From an uncultured Clostridia bacterium (GTDB lineage Bacteria; Bacillota; Clostridia; Oscillospirales; CAG-272), in NCBI GenBank assembly GCA_947586625.1, contig CANPXS010000011.1:1-34145 (forward strand): a stretch of 34,145 bases of DNA, written 5' to 3'. Shown in pieces: positions 16,316 through 25,607 of the stretch (the stretch's first letter is position 1; each line of letters opens with the position of its first letter). Under the pieces are notes generated by a model. That model was not told where the DNA came from and made no database searches. It saw only the letters and a list, made by a program, of their open reading frames with translations. The position numbers and the translations under genes are program-made.

Positions 16316-18808
16316 TTAAATAATCGGTATTCTGAATATGTTCACCGACCTCGGCGCGAAATCGTAGGCGAACGGGACGTCGTCGACGTCGACGGAACCG
16401 TACTTTGTCGCAACCTTTTCGGGCTCCTCGAATGAGTTTTTGTCGTCTATGGAGTCGGCGGTCAGCGTTTCGAGCTTCACGGTGCGCGCGCCGTGACCTG
16501 CGCCCTCGACCTCGATGTTCATCGTCACAGGAGTCGGACGAACGTTGACGGCTTTGATTATGACCTCGTTTGCGTTCTCGTCGAGCGTGGACGAAACGTA
16601 TATGCGGCGCGGCGGCTTCGGGTCGTAGTCGATCTCGTTCACGACCGCGCCGTCGATCTCTGTTACGATGTGCTTGCCGCAGCGTTTAACCGATACGGTG
16701 TATTCGCGCGCGTTCTCCCATTCAAACGCGGCGTTCGACAGCCTCTCGTCGTAGCCGCGTTTGCGTATCATAAGCGCGGACTCGCTGCCCCTGCGTCCCT
16801 CGCCGCCGAACGTCCATGTGAACTGCGCGTCCTCACCGACACAGAACGATATCGCAACGCCGCGTCTCCACCGGAACGGTTCGTCGCCGGGACGGCGGGG
16901 CGGTATCTCCTCGACAGGCTCGTCCGCGCACACGGTGCAGGAGAACTCGAAATCCTCGTAGTCGCCGTGTACGGCGACGTCCTGCACGGGACCCCAGCGG
17001 CGCGGACGGTGCTCGCCCTCGACGGGCGGCGGGAGCGTGCCGCGCGACAGCGTGCCGTCCTTGTACGACCAGTCGCCGTTTTTGACCTCTATATCGGCGG
17101 CGGACACAGGCTCGCCGTTCACCTTGACGGAGCCGAATTTCACCTCGCCCCTGCCGACGCCGAAGGCGAAGCCGCCCGATATGCGCTCGGGCACGTATAC
17201 GTCATCGTCTGGCGTTACCTCGACGGAGACGGGAAGCGTCACGTCGCCCTGGTTGACGGAGTACATCTTCTGCACGTAATAGCTCGGTATGCCGTAGACG
17301 CGGTGGTTGTCGTACCAGATAAGGTTCGGGTTCCAGTTGACGTAGTCGGTGTTGCACAGAAGCGGCGCGTAGCACGTCAGCGCGACCTTGTCGGCGTTGA
17401 GCTCGAAGCTCGTCATGTACGCGGCCTCGCAGAGCGCGTTATAGAACGTGCTGTTTCTGCTCGCGTATTCGCCGAGGAACACCTTCGGTCCGTTCGGATC
17501 GTAGAAATCGGAGAAATAGCGGTCGTAGTTCTGTATCATCCAGTCGGGAGCGACGTAGTAGTGCTCGTCGACGGCGTATGAGCCCCATTTGCGCGACGAT
17601 TCCCAGCCGCGGTCAAAGCCGATGCCGGCGGGCGCGGGACCCGCCGTGTTGAGTATCTTAACATTCGGGAATTTTTCCGCTATGGCGCGGTGGAAGAGCG
17701 GATAGCGTTCGAAGAAGCCCTCGTCGACCTCCTCGTTGCCGATGGCGATGTATTCGATGTTGAACGGCGCGGGATGTCCCATTTCGGCGCGGACGGCGCC
17801 CCATTTCGTCGACGCGTCGCCGTTGGCGAATTCGAGAAGCTCGAGCGCCTCGTCGACCCACGGCTGCATCTCGTCCATCGGGACCCAGTACTGTCTGTGC
17901 GGGTTGAACGCGCCGGGGAGGACGGGCATCGCTTTCGCGCCTATGTCCTCGCAGAAGAGGAAGTATTCGTAGTAGCCGAAGCCGTAAGTCTGATTGTAGC
18001 CCCAGTTGTCGCGCTTGGAGGCGCGCTCCTCGAGCTTGCCGACCGTGTTGCGCCAGCGGTACATGGCGTCTCTCGCGTGCTCGTCGACGTCGCCGTCATG
18101 GGTGAGGCAGCCGCCGGGGAAGCGCATGAATTTCGGCTTCATGTCGGCGAGGAACTGCGCGATGTCGGGGCGAAGTCCGTTTTCGCGTCCGCGGAACGTG
18201 TCGGCGGGGAAAAGCGACACCATGTCAAGGCACACGCTGCCCGCGCCGTGTACTACGACCGCGAGCCGTCCCTCGTAGTCTTCGGCGGAGGAAACAATGG
18301 TCGCCGTATACTTTTTCCACTCGGGCGAGTCGACGGTGATATCGGCGCTGCCGTAGACGACGCCGTCCTTCGATTCGAGCCTTATTTCGACTTTTTCCTT
18401 TAAGCATACGTCGCGGCGCGCGAACATGGAGAAGCGGTACTCGGCGTTCTTGCGGTAGGGGAGACCCGAGTTGTAGCCGCTGTTGACGGCGGCGACGGTG
18501 CCCTCGACGTCAAGACCGTGTCTTGACGCGTTCGTTATGCGCAGATAGTGGGTGTTATGTACGTTCAACGGGTACACGGACTCGACGGAGCCGTGAGCGA
18601 CGCCGCCGTCGCGTCCGACGAGCTCCCATGCTGTCATGGGCGTATACTCGCGGTTGTCGACGTCGCAGAACTCGAACGAGCGGTTCTGTACCATCTCGGC
18701 GTAAAGACCGCCGTCGGCGGCGTGGTTTATATCCTCGAAGAATATGCCGTAGAGGTCGCCGGTGGGAAACAGTTTTTCGTTTGCGTTTACTTTTATCGCG
18801 GAAAGCAT
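16316..18808 (-). CDS. Alpha-L-arabinofuranosidase, GH51 (long form, 830 aa)
   Basis: LYGIFFEDINHAADGGLYAEMVQNRSFE, MRFPGGCLTHDGDVDE, YIAIGNEEVDEGFFERY, VFLGEYASRN. Confidence 0.92.
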   Translation of the reverse strand: MLSAIKVNANEKLFPTGDLYGIFFEDINHAADGGLYAEMVQNRSFEFCDVDNREYTPMTAWELVGRDGGVAHGSVESVYPLNVHNTHYLRITNASRHGLDVEGTVAAVNSGYNSGLPYRKNAEYRFSMFARRDVCLKEKVEIRLESKDGVVYGSADITVDSPEWKKYTATIVSSAEDYEGRLAVVVHGAGSVCLDMVSLFPADTFRGRENGLRPDIAQFLADMKPKFMRFPGGCLTHDGDVDEHARDAMYRWRNTVGKLEERASKRDNWGYNQTYGFGYYEYFLFCEDIGAKAMPVLPGAFNPHRQYWVPMDEMQPWVDEALELLEFANGDASTKWGAVRAEMGHPAPFNIEYIAIGNEEVDEGFFERYPLFHRAIAEKFPNVKILNTAGPAPAGIGFDRGWESSRKWGSYAVDEHYYVAPDWMIQNYDRYFSDFYDPNGPKVFLGEYASRNSTFYNALCEAAYMTSFELNADKVALTCYAPLLCNTDYVNWNPNLIWYDNHRVYGIPSYYVQKMYSVNQGDVTLPVSVEVTPDDDVYVPERISGGFAFGVGRGEVKFGSVKVNGEPVSAADIEVKNGDWSYKDGTLSRGTLPPPVEGEHRPRRWGPVQDVAVHGDYEDFEFSCTVCADEPVEEIPPRRPGDEPFRWRRGVAISFCVGEDAQFTWTFGGEGRRGSESALMIRKRGYDERLSNAAFEWENAREYTVSVKRCGKHIVTEIDGAVVNEIDYDPKPPRRIYVSSTLDENANEVIIKAVNVRPTPVTMNIEVEGAGHGARTVKLETLTADSIDDKNSFEEPEKVATKYGSVDVDDVPFAYDFAPRSVNIFRIPII

Positions 18809-18883
18809 GTCAGTTTACCGAGCCTTTCTGCGCGCGCGTACTTGCCCGCGCTTCGTTCTTGTTTTTTTCACATGTCCACAAAG

Positions 18884-18912
18884 ATTATACTTGAAACGCG
18901 GCGTTGTGTCAA
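18884..18912 (-). promoter_or_regulatory. Sigma-A promoter upstream of the long GH51 gene
   Basis: - strand TTGACA, 17 nt, TATAAT. Confidence 0.75.
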
Positions 18913-19027
18913 CAAGTATAGGTAAATATAAAAGATTATTTGCGTAAAGTGTGGGAGCCGCGCTCTTGCGCACGGCACGACGCTTCCTGCATCAAACGCG
19001 GACATTTTCTCTTCTTATACTGCCTAT

Positions 19028-19056
19028 ATTATACCACAAAATTTGCGATTTGTCAA
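19028..19056 (-). promoter_or_regulatory. Second upstream sigma-A promoter, adjacent to repeat copy B
   Basis: - strand TTGACA, 17 nt, TATAAT. Confidence 0.7.
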
Positions 19057-19124
19057 GTACTCTTCACAAATTTATGTATTATTTTTTCGTTTTCGCGTAA
19101 TCGTTCAACCGTTGCCTTCACTGG

Positions 19125-19600
19125 CATCTCCCACACTTTTCGCGAAGCGAAAACGTGTCGTAGCTCCGAACGTAGTGAGGAGATACTACTCACACGCGGT
19201 TCATTGTACAGTCTCACCCACCGGCAGCTACCTTTGTTTACCCAACGTGGTGACGTCTTTCACACTAACAAATTGGTTTTTGACAAGGGGGACTTTCTCG
19301 CAAGAAAGAGATAATACGGGATGATGGACGTTTCTCGTTTACGAGAAACGTCGTAGTTTGCCGCTTCGCGCCAACCTACGCCCGAACCCCCTCTCCAAAA
19401 GAACATCCCGTCAACATTTTCTGCTAACAGCTTCCTCGCGACATGTCGATATCGCCGTCGAAACGTCGTGTCTGCATCGGTCGATGGGAGCGCGGGGCAT
19501 CGCACGAGCGTTGTGCGCGTAGGTGAGGCTGGGAAGCCGGTATCTCCTCACTACGTTCGGAGCTACGACACGTTTTCGCTCACGCGAAAAGTGTGGTGAT
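19125..19600 (-). repeat. Modular interspersed repeat, copy B, bounded by inverted tail modules
   Basis: Left end cccacacttttcgcgaagcgaaaacgtgtcgtagctccgaacgtagtgaggagatac and right end gtatctcctcactacgttcggagctacgacacgttttcgctcacgcgaaaagtgtgg form about 55-bp terminal inverted repeats. Confidence 0.92.
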
Positions 19601-19643
19601 GCTGGTTCGGCAGCAGCTACACTCGCCGCATACATTAAAACAG

Positions 19644-19672
19644 CCTCGGGGGCGGACGCCCCCGAGGCTGAA
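19644..19672 (-). terminator. Terminator after rsmA
   Basis: - strand cagcctcgggggcgtccgcccccgaggctgtttt. Confidence 0.85.
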
Positions 19673-19676
19673 ATCT

Positions 19677-20549
19677 TCAACAATTTCCCGTTATCGCATC
19701 CGCGATGCTCGCAAACTCCGCGACCGACAGCCGCTCCCCCCTCGTGCGCGGGTCGACGCCGACGCCTTGCAGTATAGCGCCGACGCGCTCCTTGCCAAGC
19801 TCGGGAAACGCTGCCGACAGCGCGTTTTCCAGCGTCTTACGCCGCTGACCGAACGCGCCCGCGATAACGCGCCTCAGCGTATCGTAGTCGCATACGCGGA
19901 CGGGACGCTCGTCGTCGCGGTAAAGCTCTATTTTCACCACCGTCGACGTCACCTTCGGCGCGGGCAGAAAGCTGCCCGGCGACACCGTGAACAGCCGCGA
20001 CGCGCGACCGTGATACGATACCGACGCCGTTATCGCGCCGTAGTCGACGCTGCCCGGCTTCGCGACAAGTCGCGCCGCGACCTCCGTCTGCACCATCACC
20101 GTTATCGAGCGCAGACGCTTTCCGCCGTGTTCGAGCAGACGCATTATTATCGGCGTCGTGATGTAGTAGGGCAGGTTCGCGCACACGCAGAACTCGCGCT
20201 CGCCGAACGCAGACATCGCCAGCTCGTCTATGTCGCAGTCGAGTATGTCGCGGTTCAAAACCGTCACGTTCCCACAGTCCGAAAGCGTGTAGTCGAGCAC
20301 AGGCATAAGCGACGCGTCGACCTCGACGGCGAGCACTTTTTCCGACAGCGCCGACAGCTCGCGCGTCATGACGCCGATGCCGGGTCCGATCTCGAGCACG
20401 CATACGCCGCCGTCGCTCCCGCACGCGGCCTCCGCGATGCGGCGCGGTATCGCGTCGTTGATGAGAAAATTCTGCCCGTACTCCTTCTTCGTCGTGACGC
20501 CGAATCTCTCCATTATCTCGCGCACCTCGCGCGGACTCGTCAGATTCAT
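19677..20549 (-). CDS. rsmA: 16S rRNA (adenine1518-N6/adenine1519-N6) dimethyltransferase
   Basis: KKEYGQNFLIND, VLEIGPGIGVMTREL, ANLPYYITTPIIMRLLE. Confidence 0.95.
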   Translation of the reverse strand: MNLTSPREVREIMERFGVTTKKEYGQNFLINDAIPRRIAEAACGSDGGVCVLEIGPGIGVMTRELSALSEKVLAVEVDASLMPVLDYTLSDCGNVTVLNRDILDCDIDELAMSAFGEREFCVCANLPYYITTPIIMRLLEHGGKRLRSITVMVQTEVAARLVAKPGSVDYGAITASVSYHGRASRLFTVSPGSFLPAPKVTSTVVKIELYRDDERPVRVCDYDTLRRVIAGAFGQRRKTLENALSAAFPELGKERVGAILQGVGVDPRTRGERLSVAEFASIADAITGNC

Positions 20550-21757
20550 ATGCGTCCCCGGTCAATGTACGTCGCGATGTCGGATAGCGACGGCTCCGCC
20601 GCTATCATTTTCGCGACCTCGCGCGCATACAAAAGCGCACCTCTCCTCGACAAATGCGTGTCGTCTGCGACGCCCTTTTCATACGCGCCACCCTCATATT
20701 CTCCCGGCTCCGCGTGAAGATACAGCTTTTTCGACGCCTCGCATCCGAGCGAGCGGAGAATATCGAGACTCGCGCCGCCGAGATCGAACATCGGCACGCC
20801 GTACGCCGCCGACAGCTCCGCCAGCTTTTCCCTGTAATCGGCAAACGACATCGTAAACGTGCCGCCGTCGCCGCAGTTGCGCCTCATCACGGGCGAAACG
20901 AGCACGGGACGAAGTCCCCGCGCCTTCGACGAGACTATGTACATCCGCATCCATTCCTTGTATTCGTCCGCGTTCACATAGCGGTTCGGACGCGCCTTCG
21001 TGCAGTCGTTGTGCCCGAACTGGAACAGCACCGCGTCGCCCTCATGCGCGCGCGACAGCGTCTCGTCCCATTTCCCTTCGAGGAAAAACGAGCGCGACGA
21101 CCTGCCCCCTATCGAGCGGTTCTCTATTTTGACGCACGGCAGCTCATATACGCGGCACTGCGAATACGTGCTGTCCTCGGCTCTGTACTCGCGCACATAA
21201 TCGTCGTCGGCAAAATATCTGTGCAGCACCTCGCCCCAGCCCGTCTGCGGATAGTAGTAACCGTCGTAGGACTGCACCGTCGAGTCGGAGACGAGGAAAA
21301 CGGTGCGCTTGCGCGACGCCTGCGTCCGCGGCAGCTTCACCGCCGTGATGTCATTTACCTCGATATCAGCTTTAACGTCGTCCTCGCCGTCGGGTATATC
21401 GGGCGAAAACATCACCGTCACACGCGTCCCGCACGCACGAAGCGTAAACGTGCATACGCCGTCATCGCTCATTTTGACGCCGCGTACCTTTACGCCGTCC
21501 GCGTACACCGAAAACGGCGCGGACGCGCTGACCGCCGCCGTTATCTCATAGTCGACGGGCTCACATTCGAAGTCGTACACTTTCCCCTCGTGGTACTCGT
21601 ATACGCCCCATCCCGTCTCTTCGCGCTCGCGGAATCGGCGGCACACGTTTCCGCACGCATCCGCATTCGTCTCGCGGCGCGGTCTGTATACTCCGTCATC
21701 GCCCCAGCCCTCGGCAGCGCCCGGGTACGCGATATATCTTTCTTTGAAACCGTTCAT
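20546..21757 (-). CDS. SGNH-hydrolase family esterase (rhamnogalacturonan acetylesterase-like)
   Basis: VFLVSDSTVQSY, NRSIGGRSSRSF, VLFQFGHNDCTK, DDTHLSRRGALLYAREV. Confidence 0.85.
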   Translation of the reverse strand: MNGFKERYIAYPGAAEGWGDDGVYRPRRETNADACGNVCRRFREREETGWGVYEYHEGKVYDFECEPVDYEITAAVSASAPFSVYADGVKVRGVKMSDDGVCTFTLRACGTRVTVMFSPDIPDGEDDVKADIEVNDITAVKLPRTQASRKRTVFLVSDSTVQSYDGYYYPQTGWGEVLHRYFADDDYVREYRAEDSTYSQCRVYELPCVKIENRSIGGRSSRSFFLEGKWDETLSRAHEGDAVLFQFGHNDCTKARPNRYVNADEYKEWMRMYIVSSKARGLRPVLVSPVMRRNCGDGGTFTMSFADYREKLAELSAAYGVPMFDLGGASLDILRSLGCEASKKLYLHAEPGEYEGGAYEKGVADDTHLSRRGALLYAREVAKMIAAEPSLSDIATYIDRGRI

Positions 21758-21764
21758 TTCTGTT

Positions 21765-23306
21765 TTACTTTATGTGCGAGAGGCTCTCCCTCACCTTATG
21801 CTTTCCCGATACCATCTCGGCAAAGTACGCGGCGACGCGTCCGAAAAGCTTCGTTTTCGTCACGTCGTAAGCGAATATCCTCTCGTCAGACAGTATCGGT
21901 GCGAGAATCTTCTCCGCCTCGTCCTGCGTCAGCGCGTCGCCGAGCTTCACGCATGACAGCTTTTCCTGACATTCGGACAGAAGCGGGTCCGTGCTCGGCG
22001 TGAACGACCTCCCCTCGTCGTCGACAGCGAGCAGGTATCTGCACCAGCACGCGTACACGAGCGGCACCGCCACGAGCGTATCCATATCGAGTCCGCGTGC
22101 CATGTACTCCGTCACGGTCTGACCGAACCGCACGCCCAGCTTCTGCGACGTGTCCGTCGCGATGCGCTGCGGCGCGTCAGGCATGAACGGATTCGGCAGG
22201 CGCACGTTTACGACTTCGTCGATGAAGTCGCGCGGCGAGATTATGCCCGGGTCGGTCACGACTGGCAGCCCCTCGACGTAGCCGAGCCTGTTCACGAGAC
22301 GGCAGAGGTCGGGGTCCTTCATTTCCTCGTTTATGAGCGTATAATCTAAAAGACAGCCGTATACGGCGAGAGACGTGTGGAGCGGATTAAGGCACGTCGA
22401 CACCTTCATGCGCTCCGTTTTAGCCACCGTCTCGCGGTCGGTGAATATGACGCCGACGGTCTCGAGCGGCGGACGCCCCGCGGGGAATTTATCCTCGACG
22501 ACGAGGTACTGCGGCGCCTCCGCGTTGACGAACGGCGCTATGTACGTGCTCTTTTCGGTCACGATAGTCTCGGTATCGGTGAAGCCCTCGTAATTTAGCA
22601 GCTTCGCCACCCTCGCGTCGGGACGCGGCGTTATCTTGTCTATCATCGAGCACGGGAACGCGACGCGGCTCTCGTCGGTCAAATAATCGACAAAGCCCTC
22701 CGGCAGCTTGCCGCGTCCGACCCAGCCCTCCGCATATGCGAGAACTGCGGCCCTCAGCTTGTCACCGTTGCCGGAGCAGTTGTCCATCGACAGCATGGAC
22801 AGCGGGGGCGCGCCGTTTTCATACCGACGCGACAACATATATGTGAGCCGCCCCATAAACGACTTCGCCTCCGACGGCTCGCCGTCGAGATCCGCTATAG
22901 CGGACGGCGCCGCGTACCCCTTTTCCGTTATCGTGAACGTCACGAGCTTGAGCGACGGCGAGGACATTATTTCGCAAAGCCTCTCCATGCCGTCGTTTAC
23001 GTATATCGCCTCCGCGACGCTGCCTATCGGCGACTTTTCGACGTGACCGTCGCCGTGGAGAGTCACGAGCAGCGACACGTTGTCGTAGGGCGCATATATC
23101 TTTTCTATTATCTCGCCGTCGAAGCCCTCGGCGGCGATGATGCCCTTGTCATAGGAGCCGTCCGTGAGCATCCGCTCGCACAGCGCGCACGGAAACGCGC
23201 GGAAGATGTTGCCCGCGCCGAAGTGGAGCCATCCCGGCTCTTTACGTGTCCGTTTTATCATCGCGTCCCTGTCATAGGGAAATTTCAAATCGTGAAGCGT
23301 TGCCAT
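21765..23306 (-). CDS. Mannitol dehydrogenase/fructuronate reductase family protein (UxuB-like)
   Basis: GWLHFGAGNIFRAFP, VTFTITEKGYA, LSMDNCSGNGDKLRAAVLAYA. Confidence 0.85.
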   Translation of the reverse strand: MATLHDLKFPYDRDAMIKRTRKEPGWLHFGAGNIFRAFPCALCERMLTDGSYDKGIIAAEGFDGEIIEKIYAPYDNVSLLVTLHGDGHVEKSPIGSVAEAIYVNDGMERLCEIMSSPSLKLVTFTITEKGYAAPSAIADLDGEPSEAKSFMGRLTYMLSRRYENGAPPLSMLSMDNCSGNGDKLRAAVLAYAEGWVGRGKLPEGFVDYLTDESRVAFPCSMIDKITPRPDARVAKLLNYEGFTDTETIVTEKSTYIAPFVNAEAPQYLVVEDKFPAGRPPLETVGVIFTDRETVAKTERMKVSTCLNPLHTSLAVYGCLLDYTLINEEMKDPDLCRLVNRLGYVEGLPVVTDPGIISPRDFIDEVVNVRLPNPFMPDAPQRIATDTSQKLGVRFGQTVTEYMARGLDMDTLVAVPLVYACWCRYLLAVDDEGRSFTPSTDPLLSECQEKLSCVKLGDALTQDEAEKILAPILSDERIFAYDVTKTKLFGRVAAYFAEMVSGKHKVRESLSHIK

Positions 23307-23331
23307 ATCGGCCTCCTTTACAGACTCTAAT

Positions 23332-23832
23332 TTAATATTGCGTTATCGGCAGTGAATCGTCGTCCTGCCCCTTCTTTATCGACCTTATCTCTATCGGATA
23401 CGACACCTTGTCGTTGACGTGTACCGTCACCGTCTGCCCCGCGCGCTTGCCGAGCAGCGCTTTCCCGACCGGCGACTCCTTTGAGATGCAGTCGTTGAAC
23501 ACGTCGTTGCGCAGCGTCGTGACGATGCGGATGACGCGCTCCTCCTCGTCCTCGGGGTAGTATATGGTCACCTCGTCGAACAGTCCCACAACGCCCTCGC
23601 GCGAATCGGTCGATATAACGTGCGCCGTGCGTATCATGTTTTCGAGATAGCGTATGCGGCTGTTGTTCGCGTTCATCTCGCGTTTCGCGGACCTGTACTC
23701 GTCGTTCTCGGAAAGATCGCCGAGCTCGCGCGCGGCTTTGACCGCTTCCTTGAGCTGCGCCCTTTTCGCGATACGCTCCTCGATCTCGGCCTTCATTTTG
23801 TCGATGTCGACCTTCGTCAGCTCGTTATGCAT
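23332..23832 (-). CDS. greA: Transcription elongation factor GreA
   Basis: N-terminal coiled coil with AARELGDLSENDEYRSAKREM; C-terminal ISKESPVGKALLGKRAGQTVTV. Confidence 0.93.
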   Translation of the reverse strand: MHNELTKVDIDKMKAEIEERIAKRAQLKEAVKAARELGDLSENDEYRSAKREMNANNSRIRYLENMIRTAHVISTDSREGVVGLFDEVTIYYPEDEEERVIRIVTTLRNDVFNDCISKESPVGKALLGKRAGQTVTVHVNDKVSYPIEIRSIKKGQDDDSLPITQY

Positions 23833-23844
23833 AAAGCGCCTCCG

Positions 23845-24393
23845 TCAGTCGAACGTCGCCGTGTACTCGATGGACGCGACTTTGCCGTCCGCGAACGTGA
23901 CCGTCACGCTCGCGCCCTTGCCGTTATAGATTATGTTGCCCGACTGCGTCTTAGACTCGTCGCCGTAGATGCTGAATGCGTCGGACTCGGGCGAGCCTAT
24001 CGACAGTCCCTCGGGCGTCGAAACGAGGTCGTCCTTCACGAACAGCGAATAAATGCGTCTTTCGCCCTCGTTCTCGTACACGGTGATCTCGATGCTGCCG
24101 TAGTTGTAATTGATGTCGGTGCCCTGGAACGCGCACGACGGCGACTCATACGTCGATACGGGATCGCCGAGCGCGGCGATAACGTCGTCAGCGAGCGCGT
24201 TCATCTCGATCGTGACGCCGTTGTAGACGAATACGGGCTTGACAGCGTCCGACGCGTCGTTTGAGTTTGTCTGCGCAGGCGCGTTCGTGCCGCCGGACTT
24301 GCCCGTGTCGGATGTTTCGGCGGGGTCGCCGCTGCATGCGGCGAGCATAACGACCGCGAGCGCGCAGATAATGAGTGCAATAATTCTTTTCAT
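23845..24393 (-). CDS. Small predicted lipoprotein
   Basis: MKRIIALIICALAVVMLAACSGDPAETSD signal peptide with lipobox LAAC; start ATG 24393. Confidence 0.8.
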   Translation of the reverse strand: MKRIIALIICALAVVMLAACSGDPAETSDTGKSGGTNAPAQTNSNDASDAVKPVFVYNGVTIEMNALADDVIAALGDPVSTYESPSCAFQGTDINYNYGSIEITVYENEGERRIYSLFVKDDLVSTPEGLSIGSPESDAFSIYGDESKTQSGNIIYNGKGASVTVTFADGKVASIEYTATFD

Positions 24394-24445
24394 GATACTT
24401 TTTCCTTTCAAATATAAAACTGTAACAGTTTTCAAAGATGGGGGT

Positions 24446-24474
24446 CCGGGGGAAGAAGCATTTTGTTCCCCCGG
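24446..24474. terminator. Hairpin between the SGNH gene and the downstream lipoprotein gene
   Basis: CCGGGGGAA-gaagcattttg-TTCCCCCGG; lacks a clear T-tail on the - strand. Confidence 0.4.
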
Positions 24475-24482
24475 GAAAAACC

Positions 24483-25607
24483 TTAACCAACAGCGCCGAA
24501 GTGGACGAGATGACCGAGCTCGGCAAGCTCCTTCTGCTGCGCCGCGATCATATCATCGTAGAATTTTTCCTTTTCCGCCCACACGGACGCGTATTCTTCG
24601 TCGCCGCGCCTGTCCGGTATGCCGAACTCGTCAGACAGTATGCCGCCGACGTAGCTCGTCACCTTTTCCGCGCCCGACAGATTCATATGCATGCCGCGGT
24701 CGAACGTGTCGGTCTCATAGTCGATGCCGATGTCGTTTGCCGCCGCGAGCACGTTGATATAACGCAGCCCGTGCGCGGACGCGTATGCCTCGACCTGCGC
24801 CTCGTATTCGTCGTACCAGTGCGGCACCAGCGACGGTGCCTTCATCAGTATCAGCTCGACGCCGTGCGACTCGCAAAGCGTCACCATCTTGTCGAGATAC
24901 TCCGTCGCCGTCGACCCGAACGTGTAATCGTCGAGCGGACGCACCGCGGGCAGCTCGTCGGGCGAGACTCCGTTCGCGTCCACGCGCATGTAGTAGCCGT
25001 TGTGCGTCACCTTGTCGCGCCCGTACATGTACTTCACGTCGTCAGATGTCAGCGATGACCAGCGCGAGTGATAGCGCAGAAGCGGGAAAACATAGGAGAG
25101 AAACGACTCGTTCACGACCTCGCCAGTGTCCGCGTCGCGCTGCCCTTGAAGCATTGAAGCCTCGACCGCCGCCAACTTGTACCGCGACAGCTTCATACCG
25201 TCGAGCGCGATGCGGTTGTACGCCTCCTTCTGCGGCTCGTTGTATTTCAGCGACAAAACGTTGAATACGACCGCCTTCGGCGTCTCATGCGCGAGCATCT
25301 CCTCGAGCAGATAGTACGACTGCCATATGAGCTGCTGCGCCGAGCCGCGCACGAACGACGTTATGCCGTACTCGCGCCACAGAGCGACGGGCGAAATGTT
25401 CGAGAACACCTCACAGTCGCCGACAAAGAGGACGTCGTGCGGAAGCTTTTCGTCATAGTATTCGGCGATAAACGCGCCGTCGAGCGCGCCCGACATGTAC
25501 TTCGGCACGCACAGCCGCGTCGCAATATCGAGCAGACACAGCGACACTAAAATCGCCGCAATTATTATCGCCGCGGTCCTTATCCTTTTCTTCTTTTCCA
25601 TTTTCAA
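24483..25607 (-). CDS. Membrane-anchored SGNH/DltD-AlgX-like protein
   Basis: N-terminal TM; LFVGDCEVFSNISPVALWREYGI; C-terminal DRGMHMNLSGAEKVTSYVG (block V-like D..H); overlaps the MBOAT stop. Confidence 0.75.
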   Translation of the reverse strand: MKMEKKKRIRTAAIIIAAILVSLCLLDIATRLCVPKYMSGALDGAFIAEYYDEKLPHDVLFVGDCEVFSNISPVALWREYGITSFVRGSAQQLIWQSYYLLEEMLAHETPKAVVFNVLSLKYNEPQKEAYNRIALDGMKLSRYKLAAVEASMLQGQRDADTGEVVNESFLSYVFPLLRYHSRWSSLTSDDVKYMYGRDKVTHNGYYMRVDANGVSPDELPAVRPLDDYTFGSTATEYLDKMVTLCESHGVELILMKAPSLVPHWYDEYEAQVEAYASAHGLRYINVLAAANDIGIDYETDTFDRGMHMNLSGAEKVTSYVGGILSDEFGIPDRRGDEEYASVWAEKEKFYDDMIAAQQKELAELGHLVHFGAVG

